Translations under genes and position numbers: made by a program
Part shown: one piece after another, positions 1-7,872 of the stretch
How positions within the stretch are numbered: position 1 is the stretch's first letter
Layout of the letters: each line of letters starts with the position of its first letter
Assembly (NCBI GenBank): GCA_029242825.1
Contig: JAQWTF010000011.1
Coordinates: forward strand, 1 to 12,581
Direction: 5' to 3'
Source: MAG-120531 sp029242825
Lineage (GTDB): Bacteria > Bacteroidota > Bacteroidia > Flavobacteriales > Flavobacteriaceae
DNA: 12,581 nt
The notes under the pieces: model-generated
What the model was told of the DNA's origin: nothing
What the model saw: only the letters and a program-made list of their open reading frames with translations
Databases searched by the model: none

Positions 1-26
1 AAAGCACCTCTAGAGGTGCTTTTTTT
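1..26 (+). terminator. Hairpin terminator at the left edge
   Basis: The first 22 bases are a perfect inverted repeat. It can fold as a 9-bp stem (AAAGCACCT with AGGTGCTTT) around a CTAG loop. The 3' arm runs into seven Ts, then G and five more Ts, which is the form of an intrinsic terminator for a plus-strand gene lying left of the window. The left arm begins with AAA, so it may also end minus-strand transcripts from the outer-membrane receptor gene, whose stop codon is about 55 bases away. The outer A-tract is cut by the window edge, so the bidirectional role is inferred. Confidence 0.8.
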
Positions 27-78
27 GTTTTTGATATTTTATACCTCCAGGGAAATTAATTCCTCTTAGAAAACAATT

Positions 79-2601
79 TTAAGGGGTGCCTTGAAATTCC
101 ATATCACCTCCCATATCTCCTTGACCACCTCTTGAACGATCTCTACTAAAATTTTTCTTTTGATTAAACCTATAGGCAAAGGTTAGATTTATTTGTCTTT
201 GTCTCCATTGGAATTCACTGTCAGAAAACACATTAGGCGTTCTTATCTCACTCATTCTTTTTCTGGAGTTAAACAAATCGCTCACATTTAAAGAGAGGGT
301 TCCTTTGTCTTTTAAAATTTCTTTGCTAAAGGCTAAATTAGCACTTAACATTCCTTTGTTACGGCTTTGTGCGTCTCTTGAGGGACCTTGGTAAAAAGCG
401 TTTGATTGAAAGTCAATGGAAAAGGGCAGCACCACTTTAGCACTCAATCTAGTAAACCAGCTAAAATTATCTGCATCAAAATTTTGAGTGATCGTTTCAG
501 CATTACTGTTTACATAAGTGTAGTCTCCCCTCAAGGCCCTTTGGAACATATTGACATTCCAAGTGAAACGCCAATTTCTCTTTGGTGTATAGGTAGTAGT
601 AAATTCCATTCCCACTCTTTTTTCATTAGCCAAATTAATAGGTCTAGAAAGAATAATGGGAACCGTTACTGGATTAGATAGGTCATTTGGGTTTTCAATG
701 GTCACCACGTCTCCAGTCTCTTGTCTAATGTATTGAAATACTCCCGTAGAGTGATTAAAATACCCGGAAGTGGTGAAGGTGAGTTTATCTAACCTGGTAA
801 TGTATCCTAAATCAAAGGCATTGGTAAAGGTGGGGTCTAAATCTGCATTTCCCTGCCTGAGGTTGGTGTTACTAGACCTGGACACGAAAGGATTAATAAA
901 CCTATTTCTAGGCCTTCTAAGCCTTCTGCTGAAACTCAGGGTGAGTTGAGTGTTTTCTCCCGTTTCATAGCCTAAAAATACCGATGGAAACCAGTTTACA
1001 TAGGTTTTGTTCTGAAGGTCATTCGTTTCTATAAGGTTTACATCTATATTGGAGTGCTCCATTCTGAGTCCCGTGAGTAGGCTAAAAGAATCCCATTTTG
1101 AGCCTAATTGTGTGTAAGCAGCCTGAACATATTCTTTGTAGAATAGGGTATTACTAAAGTTTGGATCTGAAATAAAATTTCCATTTGCATCTTCTACACT
1201 AAAATCAAAGGCAGTGGTGAATTCATTAAAAGTGCCTCTGTACCCTAATTCAAATTGGGATTGATTGTTAGCGCCAAAAGGTAGCACATAATCTACTTGA
1301 AACAATTGGTTTTTTTGATTTTCAGTAGTGTTTGTTTGTTCTGTTGGTAAGAAAGAATTGTCCTGAAGAATGGTTTCTGAAATATCGGTATCTTCTACTT
1401 CGTCACCAGTGGAATATTGATAATCTGCAGTTAAGACATGACCGTCTTTTTTAAATTTCTTTTGGAAATTCATGGAATACTGAAAATTGTCATCCGTTTC
1501 ACTTTCTTGACTAATTCGCTCTCTAGATAAACTCAAGACGCGTTCTGCATTATAATTGTTAAAGTCTACCTCCGTTCTGGTTCCTCCTGTAGAATTTCGA
1601 AAGACTACTGAATTGGTAATACTTGTATTTTCATCAATGAAATACTCAAGACCTAAGTTGGTGTTGAAGTTATTGTTATTCCTTTTATACAGTCTTTTTT
1701 CATCCTGAAAACTCAAGGTTTGACCATTTTCATCAAAGTTCTCTTGATTGTTAAACCCATTCCCAGGTCCCTCATTGTTTCTAAAGGTAGTGGTGGTAAA
1801 AAGATTAAATTTATCTCTTCTTAAATTAAGATTTAAAGTACCCGCATTGTTTTTTGGCGTTCCTACAGTGGCATTTAAAGCCCCGTTAAGGCCCACTGTT
1901 TTATTTTGTTTAAGTACAATATTTAATATTCCAGCGGTTCCCTCTGCGTCATATCTTGCAGATGGATTTGTAATCACTTCTATTTTTTGAATGGCGTCTG
2001 CCGGTAATTGTTGTAAGGCATCTGGACTCAATCCAGAAAGTGCTGAGGGTTTCCCATTAATCAGGATTCTTACGCTACTGTTTCCTCTTAAACTAATATT
2101 TCCCTCTACGTCTACAGATACAGAGGGAACGTTGTCTAAAACATCAGTTACCGACCCTCCTTTTACAGTAAGGTCTTGGCCTACGTTGTATACTTTTTTA
2201 TCTAATCTAAGCTCAACAGTAGTTCGTTCAGCGACCAATTCAACTTCATCTAACTGCGACACATCTAATCCAATAGATAAGGTGCCTAAGTCTGTGTTTT
2301 CTAATAAACTTTGATTGGGGAGCGAGTAGGTTTTGTAGGAAATATATTCAATACTAAGGTTGTATTTACCTGCTTTCGCTTCCACAGAGAACAATCCCTT
2401 TTCATCTGTGATTCCACCGGTTACTTGTGTAGGATTTTCTACAGATTGCAAAACAAGCGTTGCGTATTCTAATGGCTCGCCGGTATCTTTGTCTAATACT
2501 TTACCTGAAACAGTAATAGTTTTATTTGAAGAAGGATTGGTTTGAGACCAAGCAATTGTAGTACTAATAAATAACAGTAGGAATAGGGAGTATTGTTTCA
2601 T
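79..2601 (-). CDS. Outer-membrane beta-barrel receptor with TonB plug and carboxypeptidase-regulatory-like domain
   Basis: This 840-residue protein has the build of the flavobacterial outer-membrane beta-barrel family related to TonB-dependent receptors. A signal peptide (about residues 1-19, ending ...AWS before Q20) is followed by a CarboxypepD_reg-like beta-sandwich (about 29-92, with VSGKVLDKDTGEPLEYATL and a GGITDEKGLF turn). A plug domain spans about 125-232 (LRGNSSVRILINGKP, then IEVITNPSARYDAEGTAGILNI). The rest, to about 812, is alternating aromatic beta-strands of the barrel. The last clear strand ends AYRF near 812. Beyond it is an unusual 28-residue hydrophilic tail with GDMGGDMEF. 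The substrate cannot be read from sequence: there is no SusD partner, so glycan uptake is not indicated, and metal, siderophore or peptide uptake are all open. Its ATG overlaps the stop codon of the preceding gene by one base (TAATG), which suggests translational coupling. The family is confident; the function is unknown. Confidence 0.88.
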   Translation of the reverse strand: MKQYSLFLLLFISTTIAWSQTNPSSNKTITVSGKVLDKDTGEPLEYATLVLQSVENPTQVTGGITDEKGLFSVEAKAGKYNLSIEYISYKTYSLPNQSLLENTDLGTLSIGLDVSQLDEVELVAERTTVELRLDKKVYNVGQDLTVKGGSVTDVLDNVPSVSVDVEGNISLRGNSSVRILINGKPSALSGLSPDALQQLPADAIQKIEVITNPSARYDAEGTAGILNIVLKQNKTVGLNGALNATVGTPKNNAGTLNLNLRRDKFNLFTTTTFRNNEGPGNGFNNQENFDENGQTLSFQDEKRLYKRNNNNFNTNLGLEYFIDENTSITNSVVFRNSTGGTRTEVDFNNYNAERVLSLSRERISQESETDDNFQYSMNFQKKFKKDGHVLTADYQYSTGDEVEDTDISETILQDNSFLPTEQTNTTENQKNQLFQVDYVLPFGANNQSQFELGYRGTFNEFTTAFDFSVEDANGNFISDPNFSNTLFYKEYVQAAYTQLGSKWDSFSLLTGLRMEHSNIDVNLIETNDLQNKTYVNWFPSVFLGYETGENTQLTLSFSRRLRRPRNRFINPFVSRSSNTNLRQGNADLDPTFTNAFDLGYITRLDKLTFTTSGYFNHSTGVFQYIRQETGDVVTIENPNDLSNPVTVPIILSRPINLANEKRVGMEFTTTYTPKRNWRFTWNVNMFQRALRGDYTYVNSNAETITQNFDADNFSWFTRLSAKVVLPFSIDFQSNAFYQGPSRDAQSRNKGMLSANLAFSKEILKDKGTLSLNVSDLFNSRKRMSEIRTPNVFSDSEFQWRQRQINLTFAYRFNQKKNFSRDRSRGGQGDMGGDMEFQGTP

Positions 2602-3077
2602 TAAGATTTATTTTTCTTTCGTTTTTTTTTCTTCTTTTTATTTTTCTTAAAACCCTCCTCTTGCAGGGCAATAAAAGCATCATATTTATCAGCAGGTAAA
2701 CCAGATTTCAAGGCTTCTTCTTGTTCCTTATCAATTTTTTCTACCGCAGCCCTTATTTGGTCTACATCTGTTAATTTAAGTAGTTGCAATTCAATTCTCT
2801 TTTGTACCGAATTAACCAGAATGGTTCTCAAAACAGCTACTTCAAATGCACTGAGATCTAAAGCCTCTTTAAAAGCGTCCATCTGAAGGTCTACAATTTG
2901 CTCCGCTGTAAGGTTTTCTGGCTCATCCTGTCTCACCGGGCCTTGAGGTGCAAGCGATTGTCTTCTTCCCGTGTAAGGATTTCTACCCATTCCCATGCCT
3001 CCCATACCAAATTGCGCAAAGGTTTCAGTACTCAATGAAGTGAGTAAAATCAATAAAAGAAATTTAATAGCTTTCAT
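2601..3077 (-). CDS. Small exported protein with Met/Gly-rich N-terminus and lysine-rich tail
   Basis: This 158-residue protein of unknown function has a clear Sec signal peptide (MKAIKFLLLILLTSLSTETFA, cleavage before Q22). The mature protein begins with a glycine/methionine-rich stretch (FGMGGMGMGR, residues 23-32). The middle, about 55-140, is predicted helical and amphipathic (LTAEQIVDLQMDAFKEALDL, then a KIDKEQEEALKSGLPADKYDAF segment). The last 16 residues are mostly lysine. The size, export signal and charged helices resemble small periplasmic Spy/CpxP-type helpers, but I see no diagnostic LTxxQ pair, so this is only a loose analogy. It lies 71 bases after prfB and overlaps the start of the outer-membrane receptor by one base, so it most likely works with that receptor in the periplasm. 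I found no consensus promoter directly upstream. The ATG start is set by the signal peptide. Confidence 0.75.
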   Translation of the reverse strand: MKAIKFLLLILLTSLSTETFAQFGMGGMGMGRNPYTGRRQSLAPQGPVRQDEPENLTAEQIVDLQMDAFKEALDLSAFEVAVLRTILVNSVQKRIELQLLKLTDVDQIRAAVEKIDKEQEEALKSGLPADKYDAFIALQEEGFKKNKKKKKKRKKNKS

Positions 3078-3148
3078 AGTGATTATAGTTAGATTTTAAT
3101 ATTAAGCTTTGGTTTAGTCTCTAAAAGTTAAAGGTTTGTTAAAACCAT

Positions 3149-4259
3149 TTATTCTGCTTCCTCGTTTTGACCCATAAGCATTAAAAACCCTTTCAGAAAA
3201 GGGTCTAAATGGCCATCTAAAACAGCGTCTACATCTCCAGTTTCTGTGCCTGATCTCACGTCTTTCACCAATTTATAAGGGTGAAGTACATAATTCCTAA
3301 TCTGAGACCCCCATTCAATTTTCATTTTGGAAGATTCAATCTCAGACCTAGCTTCCTGCCTTTTTCTGAGCTCTATTTCATACAACTGAGATTTGAGGAG
3401 TTTCATGGCATTTTCCCTATTGTCTAATTGAGAACGTGTTTCTGAATTGTGAATAATAATACCAGTAGGGTGGTGGGTTAAGATCACCTTTGTTTCTACT
3501 TTGTTGACATTCTGACCACCTGCACCTCCAGACCTAGCAAAGGCCCAAGAAATGTCTGCAGGATTAATGACAATTTCAATGCTGTCGTCAATCAGCGGAT
3601 ACACATACACTGAGGCAAAAGAAGTGTGTCTCTTAGCATTGCTGTCAAAAGGAGAAATACGGACCAACCTATGTACCCCATTCTCTCCTTTAAGCCAACC
3701 AAAAGCAAAATCGCCTTCAATCCCTAAGGTCACCGTCTTAACTCCAGCAACATCTCCCTCTTGATAATTGAGTTCTTTAATTTTAAACCCTGCTTTTTGG
3801 CTCCACATCATGTACATACGCATAAGCATGGCAGCCCAGTCACAACTCTCCGTTCCACCAGCACCAGCGGTAATCTGTAGGACAGCAGAGAGGTTGTCTC
3901 CCTCTTCAGAAAGCATATTTCTAAATTCCAGGTCTTCTAAAACATCCAAAGTATTTTGGTAGGCTATCTTGAGTTCTTCCTCACTAATTTCACCAGCATC
4001 TGCAAATTCCATCATCACAGCCAAGTCTTCAATAAGTGTTTTGGCTTTTTCATAGCCTAGTACCCATATTTTCTTTGATTGTATGAATTTTAGTTGTGCT
4101 TGTGCTTTTTGTGGTTGGTTCCAAAAGTCAGGTGCGAGGGTTTTTTCTTCCTCGTTCTCAATTTCAATGCGCTTGGCATCTACGTCAAAGATACCTCCTT
4201 AACGCACCAAGGCGATCTAAAAGATCTTTGTATTGATCTGTAGTGAGCATAGTAGTCAT
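3149..4259 (-). CDS. prfB: Peptide chain release factor 2 (RF2), with programmed +1 frameshift
   Basis: RF2 ends translation at UGA and UAA. Translation starts at ATG 4259 and reads MTTMLTTDQYKDLLDRLGAL, then RRYL, before meeting an in-frame TGA at 4187-4185. A +1 shift at CTT-TGA-C resumes at 4186 with DVDAKRIEIENEEEK and runs open to the TAA at 3149. The join gives 24 + 345 = 369 residues, close to the usual 365. In the joined protein the SPF stop-codon recognition motif is at 202-204 and the GGQ catalytic motif at 247-249, each three residues from its E. coli position (205-207 and 250-252). An unspliced reading would begin near the TTG at 4024 and lose the N-terminal domain. An upstream TAnnTTTG element lies at 4266-4273. 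ATG 4250 is an alternative in-frame start that leaves the frameshift intact. Identity and frameshift are both very secure. Confidence 0.97.
4184..4199 (-). promoter_or_regulatory. prfB: prfB programmed frameshift site
   Basis: Read on the minus strand the site is AGGAGGTATCTTTGAC. It comprises an internal Shine-Dalgarno-like AGGAGG, a 3-base spacer, the slippery CTT leucine codon, a UGA stop in the zero frame and a following C that weakens termination. The layout and spacing match the E. coli site AGGGGGTATCTTTGAC, with a stronger match to the anti-SD. When RF2 is scarce the ribosome pauses at UGA, slips one base forward on CUU to UUU and makes full-length RF2; when RF2 is plentiful it stops after 24 residues. 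The mechanism is established for the family; its use here follows from the exact motif and the open downstream frame. Confidence 0.96.
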
Positions 4260-4265
4260 TTTAAG

Positions 4266-4299
4266 CAAAAATACTATTTACCCTTGGTTGTACCATCAA
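4266..4299 (-). promoter_or_regulatory. Putative prfB promoter (Bacteroidota TTG / TAnnTTTG type)
   Basis: On the minus strand TATTTTTG (4273-4266) matches the -7 consensus TAnnTTTG. A TTG at 4299-4297 lies 23 bases upstream of it, at the long end of the flavobacterial spacing range. Only six bases separate the -7 element from ATG 4259. The transcript would therefore be leaderless or nearly so, or translation would begin at the in-frame ATG 4250. Confidence 0.5.
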
Positions 4300-4380
4300 T
4301 TTTAGTAAATTTAGTTTTTAGTTAATTTTTGGCCTTTCAGGCCGATACCTCTTTTAATAACCGCCTTAAAAACCCAATCT

Positions 4381-6777
4381 ATGCGCGCTTTTTACACCCT
4401 TTGTTGCTTGTTAATGAGCAGTTTTGTTTTTGGTCAACTCAATTTAAACAAGACTCAATTTCAAAAATTCGATGGCTATTTCCCCTTTTATTATGACAAT
4501 GACACAGATAAAATTTACCTAGAGGTAGCGGAATTAGACAAAGAGTTTCTCTACATTAATTCCCTGAGTAGTGGTATTGGAAGTAATGATATTGGATTAG
4601 ATCGAGGCCAATTGGGCGGAGAGCGAGTGGTGTCTTTTAAAAGAATGGGGCATAAGCTCATGCTCATTCAGCCCAACCTTCAATATAGAGCCCTCACGGA
4701 CAATGCCCTGGAAAAGGAATCTGTTAAGCAGGCGTTTGCTTCTTCCGTTTTATTTGGATTTCCTATTGAAACCATGTCCAACGGCAACTATATTATTGAT
4801 ATTACGGAATTTTTAATGCAAGATGCCCATGGTGTGAGCGATCGTTTACAACAATCGAATCAGGGAAGTTTTACTTTAGATAAATCTAAGAGTGCTATGA
4901 ATATGGCACGAACAAAAGCCTTCCCCAAAAACATTGAAATAGATGTTATGCTCACTTTTAAAGGAAAAGCCAAAGGAAGGTATTTAAGGTCTGTAGTGCC
5001 TAGTCCAAATCTAGTGACTGTAGCACAACACCATTCATTTGTGGCCTTACCTGAATTGGATTTTGAGAAAAGAGTCTACGATCCTAGGTCTGGAGCCTAC
5101 TCCTTTTCATATATGGATTACGCCACTCCAGTGAGTAGCCCTATTGAAAAAAGGTATATAGCCAGACATAGATTAGAGAAAAAAGATCCCAATGCCGCGC
5201 TGAGTGAAGCAGTGGAGCCTATTATTTATTATTTAGACAACGGGACCCCAGAACCAGTCAGAACAGCGCTTTTGGAAGGTGGTAGATGGTGGAATCAGGC
5301 TTTCGAAGCCATTGGATACAAAGACGCTTTTCAAGTTAAAATGTTGCCTGAAGATGCAGATCCACTAGATGTAAGATATAATGTCATTCAATGGATTCAC
5401 AGGTCTACTAGAGGGTGGAGTTATGGCAGTAATGTCTCGGATCCTCGTACAGGAGAAATTTTAAAAGGCCATGTTAGCCTGGGAAGTTTGAGAATAAGAC
5501 AAGACTTTATGATTGCGCAAGCGCTCAGTAAAGAACCCTTTAAAAATAGAGACGACAACCACCAAGCTATGTTGGATATGGCCGTATCGAGAATCAGACA
5601 ATTGTCTGCCCATGAAATTGGACATACCTTAGGTTTCATGCACAATTTTGCTGCAAGTGCCCATCAAAAAGCCTCTGTGATGGATTATCCACACCCTCAA
5701 TTTGAGCTCAAAGAAGGCGAGGTATCTTTTTCTAATGCTTATGAAACAGGTATTGGATCTTGGGATAAAGTCAGTGTGGCTTATTCTTACAGCGATTTTC
5801 CAGACAGTGTAAAAGATGAGCAAGCTGCCTTGAATGCTATTTTGGAAGCGGCATCGGCCGAAGGCCAAAAATACCTGTCAGATTCAGATGCGAGACCCGC
5901 TGGAAGTGCGAGTGCTTTTGCCCACCTTTGGGACAACGGTGCCACAGCAGCACAGGGACTAAAAGATGTTTTGGCGGTGCGTTCCAAGGCTATTGATCAG
6001 TTTGGTATTCATAATATTCGCCAAGGAGAACCACTATCTGTATTGGAAGACGTGTTTGTGCCACTATATTTTTTTCACCGTTATCAGGCAGAGGCTACCG
6101 CTAAAGTCATAGGTGGAATAGACTATAGCTATCAAGTAAAAGGCAGTAATCAGCAAGATGCTTATTCCATTGCACCCAAAGCGCAAAAAGAAGCGTTAAG
6201 GATGTTGTTACGCACTTTAGACGCTGCTGAAATGGCCATTCCTGAAGAAAAATTATCACTTTTCCCTCCGAGATCTCCTTCCTACAATAGTGGTAGAGAA
6301 TCCTTTAAAGGAAAAACGGGGGTGACCTTTGATCCATTGTCTGCACCAGAAACGTCTGCAGACATGACTTTAGGTTTTCTATTGCACCCTCAACGGGCTA
6401 CTAGATTAATTCAACAGAAGGCGCTAGACAAAAACCAGCTAGATTTAGAAGGGGTTTTGTCTGCTTTGTGGCAGGCTACTATTGGTCTTAAGCACAAGAA
6501 TGACTATGTGAATAATGTGCAGTTGAATATTAATTTTAGGGTGTTTACGCATTTGTTGAATTTGGCTCAGCAAGAAATGGTTCACCCACAAGTAAATGCC
6601 ATAGCCCACGCTTTTTTAAAAGAAAAGGCGACTATGTTGTCTGCCTCTAAAGATCTGTATAAGCAAGAATTATTCAGAAGGTACAGCGCATTTTTGAAAT
6701 CTCCTGAGAATTTTAAGGTAATTCCTGCGCCAACGGTACCAGATGGATCTCCTATTGGGATGAATTGCTCATTTTAA
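4381..6777 (+). CDS. Secreted zinc-dependent metalloprotease (DUF5117/DUF4953 type)
   Basis: This 798-residue protein is a probable exported metzincin-like protease. A signal peptide (about 1-18, cleavage before Q19 in ...SSFVFGQ) is followed by a region matching the DUF5117 style (FDGYFPFYYDNDTDKIYLEV and onward, to about residue 270) and then the catalytic part. The zinc motif HEIGHTLGFMH spans 411-421, giving ligands H411, H415 and H421, catalytic E412 and the conserved G418. SVMDYP at 432-437 supplies a Met-turn (M434), as expected for the metzincin fold. The C-terminal third, with PRSPSYNSGRESFKGKTG near 635, is typical of this Bacteroidota family. I see no type IX secretion C-terminal domain and no lipobox, so it is probably periplasmic or released. 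The natural substrate is unknown. Threonine aldolase begins 10 bases after its stop, so the two are probably co-transcribed. A one-mismatch TAnnTTTG (AATTTTTG, 4324-4331) is the best promoter candidate. Confidence 0.9.
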   Translation: MRAFYTLCCLLMSSFVFGQLNLNKTQFQKFDGYFPFYYDNDTDKIYLEVAELDKEFLYINSLSSGIGSNDIGLDRGQLGGERVVSFKRMGHKLMLIQPNLQYRALTDNALEKESVKQAFASSVLFGFPIETMSNGNYIIDITEFLMQDAHGVSDRLQQSNQGSFTLDKSKSAMNMARTKAFPKNIEIDVMLTFKGKAKGRYLRSVVPSPNLVTVAQHHSFVALPELDFEKRVYDPRSGAYSFSYMDYATPVSSPIEKRYIARHRLEKKDPNAALSEAVEPIIYYLDNGTPEPVRTALLEGGRWWNQAFEAIGYKDAFQVKMLPEDADPLDVRYNVIQWIHRSTRGWSYGSNVSDPRTGEILKGHVSLGSLRIRQDFMIAQALSKEPFKNRDDNHQAMLDMAVSRIRQLSAHEIGHTLGFMHNFAASAHQKASVMDYPHPQFELKEGEVSFSNAYETGIGSWDKVSVAYSYSDFPDSVKDEQAALNAILEAASAEGQKYLSDSDARPAGSASAFAHLWDNGATAAQGLKDVLAVRSKAIDQFGIHNIRQGEPLSVLEDVFVPLYFFHRYQAEATAKVIGGIDYSYQVKGSNQQDAYSIAPKAQKEALRMLLRTLDAAEMAIPEEKLSLFPPRSPSYNSGRESFKGKTGVTFDPLSAPETSADMTLGFLLHPQRATRLIQQKALDKNQLDLEGVLSALWQATIGLKHKNDYVNNVQLNINFRVFTHLLNLAQQEMVHPQVNAIAHAFLKEKATMLSASKDLYKQELFRRYSAFLKSPENFKVIPAPTVPDGSPIGMNCSF

Positions 6778-6787
6778 TCCTGTATTG

Positions 6788-7810
6788 ATGGAAATTAACT
6801 TAATAAGCGATACGGTCACTACGCCTACTAAAGGGATGTTAGCGGCCATGATGTCTGCTAAAGTAGGAGACGACGTATTTAAAGAAGACGCAACAGTAAA
6901 TGCCCTAGAAGAAAAAACTGCGGCACTATTTGGTATGGAAGCTGCCTTGTTTTTCCCCTCGGGGACTATGGCCAACCAAACAGCCATTAAAGTGCACACG
7001 CAGCCAGGAGAACAGCTTATATGTGATCATTACGCCCATATTTTTAATTATGAGGGTGGGGGAGTGAGCTTTAATTCTGGTGTGTCTTGTAAATTAATAG
7101 CAGGACACAGGGGGATGATTACGGCAAAGCAAGTTACTGCGGCCATTAATCCTCCGGATTTTTACCACAGTCCTTTGACCACTTTGGTGAGTTTGGAAAA
7201 TACCACCAATAAAGGAGGCGGTGCTATTTGGGATTTTCAGGAAATGAAAGCGATTAAAGAAGTTTGCACCGCTCACGGACTTAAATTTCATTTAGATGGG
7301 GCAAGGCTTTGGAATGCACTGGCTGTGACTGGAGAAGATCCTAAACTTTACGGTAATTTATTCGATTCCATAAGTGTTTGTTTGTCTAAAGGCCTAGGGT
7401 GTCCTGTAGGCTCTGTTTTATTGGGGTCTAAAGATTTTATAGCCAAAGCACTTAGGGTTAGAAAGGTTTTTGGTGGCGGTATGAGGCAAGCTGGTTTCTT
7501 AGCTGCTGCAGGTATTTATGCTTTGGACCATCACAGGGAAAGGCTCAAAGAAGACCACAAGAAAGCTAAAGAGATTGAAGCAATCTTATCTGAAAAAGAC
7601 TTTATTGCTTCCGTATCTCCTGTAGACACGAACATCATTATTTTTGAGCTCAATGAGTCTGTATTAGATACTGAGGCGTTTATGCACAAAATGGATGAAA
7701 ATAACATTAGGCTAATTTCAATGGGATCAGGGAAATTGCGATTGGTGACCCATCTCAATTACACCGATGAGATGCACAGCCATTTATTGTCAATTTTAAA
7801 TCGTTTTTAA
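6788..7810 (+). CDS. ltaE: Low-specificity L-threonine aldolase
   Basis: This fold-type I PLP enzyme cleaves L-threonine or allo-threonine to glycine and acetaldehyde, and also acts on other beta-hydroxy amino acids. It is 340 residues long, the usual family size. The N-terminus INLISDTVTTPTKGML is the typical family opening, and VGDDVFKED follows. The PLP-binding lysine is K201 in SVCLSKGLGCPVGS. D170 and R173 in FHLDGARLWNA are the expected cofactor and substrate contacts, and a substrate-loop histidine lies in CDHYAHIFNYE. The GGGMRQAGFLAAAGIYAL segment is also typical. I chose ATG 6788 over the TTG at 6785, since it gives the standard N-terminus. It follows the metalloprotease by 10 bases with no promoter between, so they probably share a transcript, though no functional link is evident. 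No signal peptide; cytosolic. Confidence 0.93.
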   Translation: MEINLISDTVTTPTKGMLAAMMSAKVGDDVFKEDATVNALEEKTAALFGMEAALFFPSGTMANQTAIKVHTQPGEQLICDHYAHIFNYEGGGVSFNSGVSCKLIAGHRGMITAKQVTAAINPPDFYHSPLTTLVSLENTTNKGGGAIWDFQEMKAIKEVCTAHGLKFHLDGARLWNALAVTGEDPKLYGNLFDSISVCLSKGLGCPVGSVLLGSKDFIAKALRVRKVFGGGMRQAGFLAAAGIYALDHHRERLKEDHKKAKEIEAILSEKDFIASVSPVDTNIIIFELNESVLDTEAFMHKMDENNIRLISMGSGKLRLVTHLNYTDEMHSHLLSILNRF

Positions 7811-7844
7811 CGTATAATCTAATTAAGTCCTCTTATTTATTAGG

Positions 7845-7852
7845 TATTTTTG
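7845..7852 (+). promoter_or_regulatory. Putative -7 promoter element for oligopeptidase B
   Basis: TATTTTTG matches TAnnTTTG exactly and lies 20 bases before ATG 7873, a normal leader length for Bacteroidota. No TTG occurs at the expected -33 distance, so support is from one element only. Confidence 0.45.
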
Positions 7853-7872
7853 TGGCTTTTAAATAAAATCAT

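Noticed and set aside
1991..2314. A 107-codon open frame on the plus strand opposite the plug domain of the outer-membrane receptor
   Set aside because: It lies wholly antisense to a well-supported gene; the protein is low-complexity Ser/Leu/Pro-rich without domains, and I saw no promoter for it.
2622..2630. A run of nine Ts (nine As in the coding strand) in the small exported gene as a phase-variation tract
   Set aside because: It simply encodes part of the lysine-rich tail in AT-rich DNA; a run of nine near the gene's end gives no evidence of switching without read data showing length variants.
4025..4259. A possible pseudogene or frameshift mutation at the 5' end of prfB
   Set aside because: The break is exactly the conserved RF2 programmed frameshift signal, and the joined protein has normal length and motif positions.
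4331..4343. GGCC-TTTCA-GGCC small inverted repeat before the metalloprotease gene
   Set aside because: A 4-bp stem is too short to call a terminator or operator, and no T-tract follows it.
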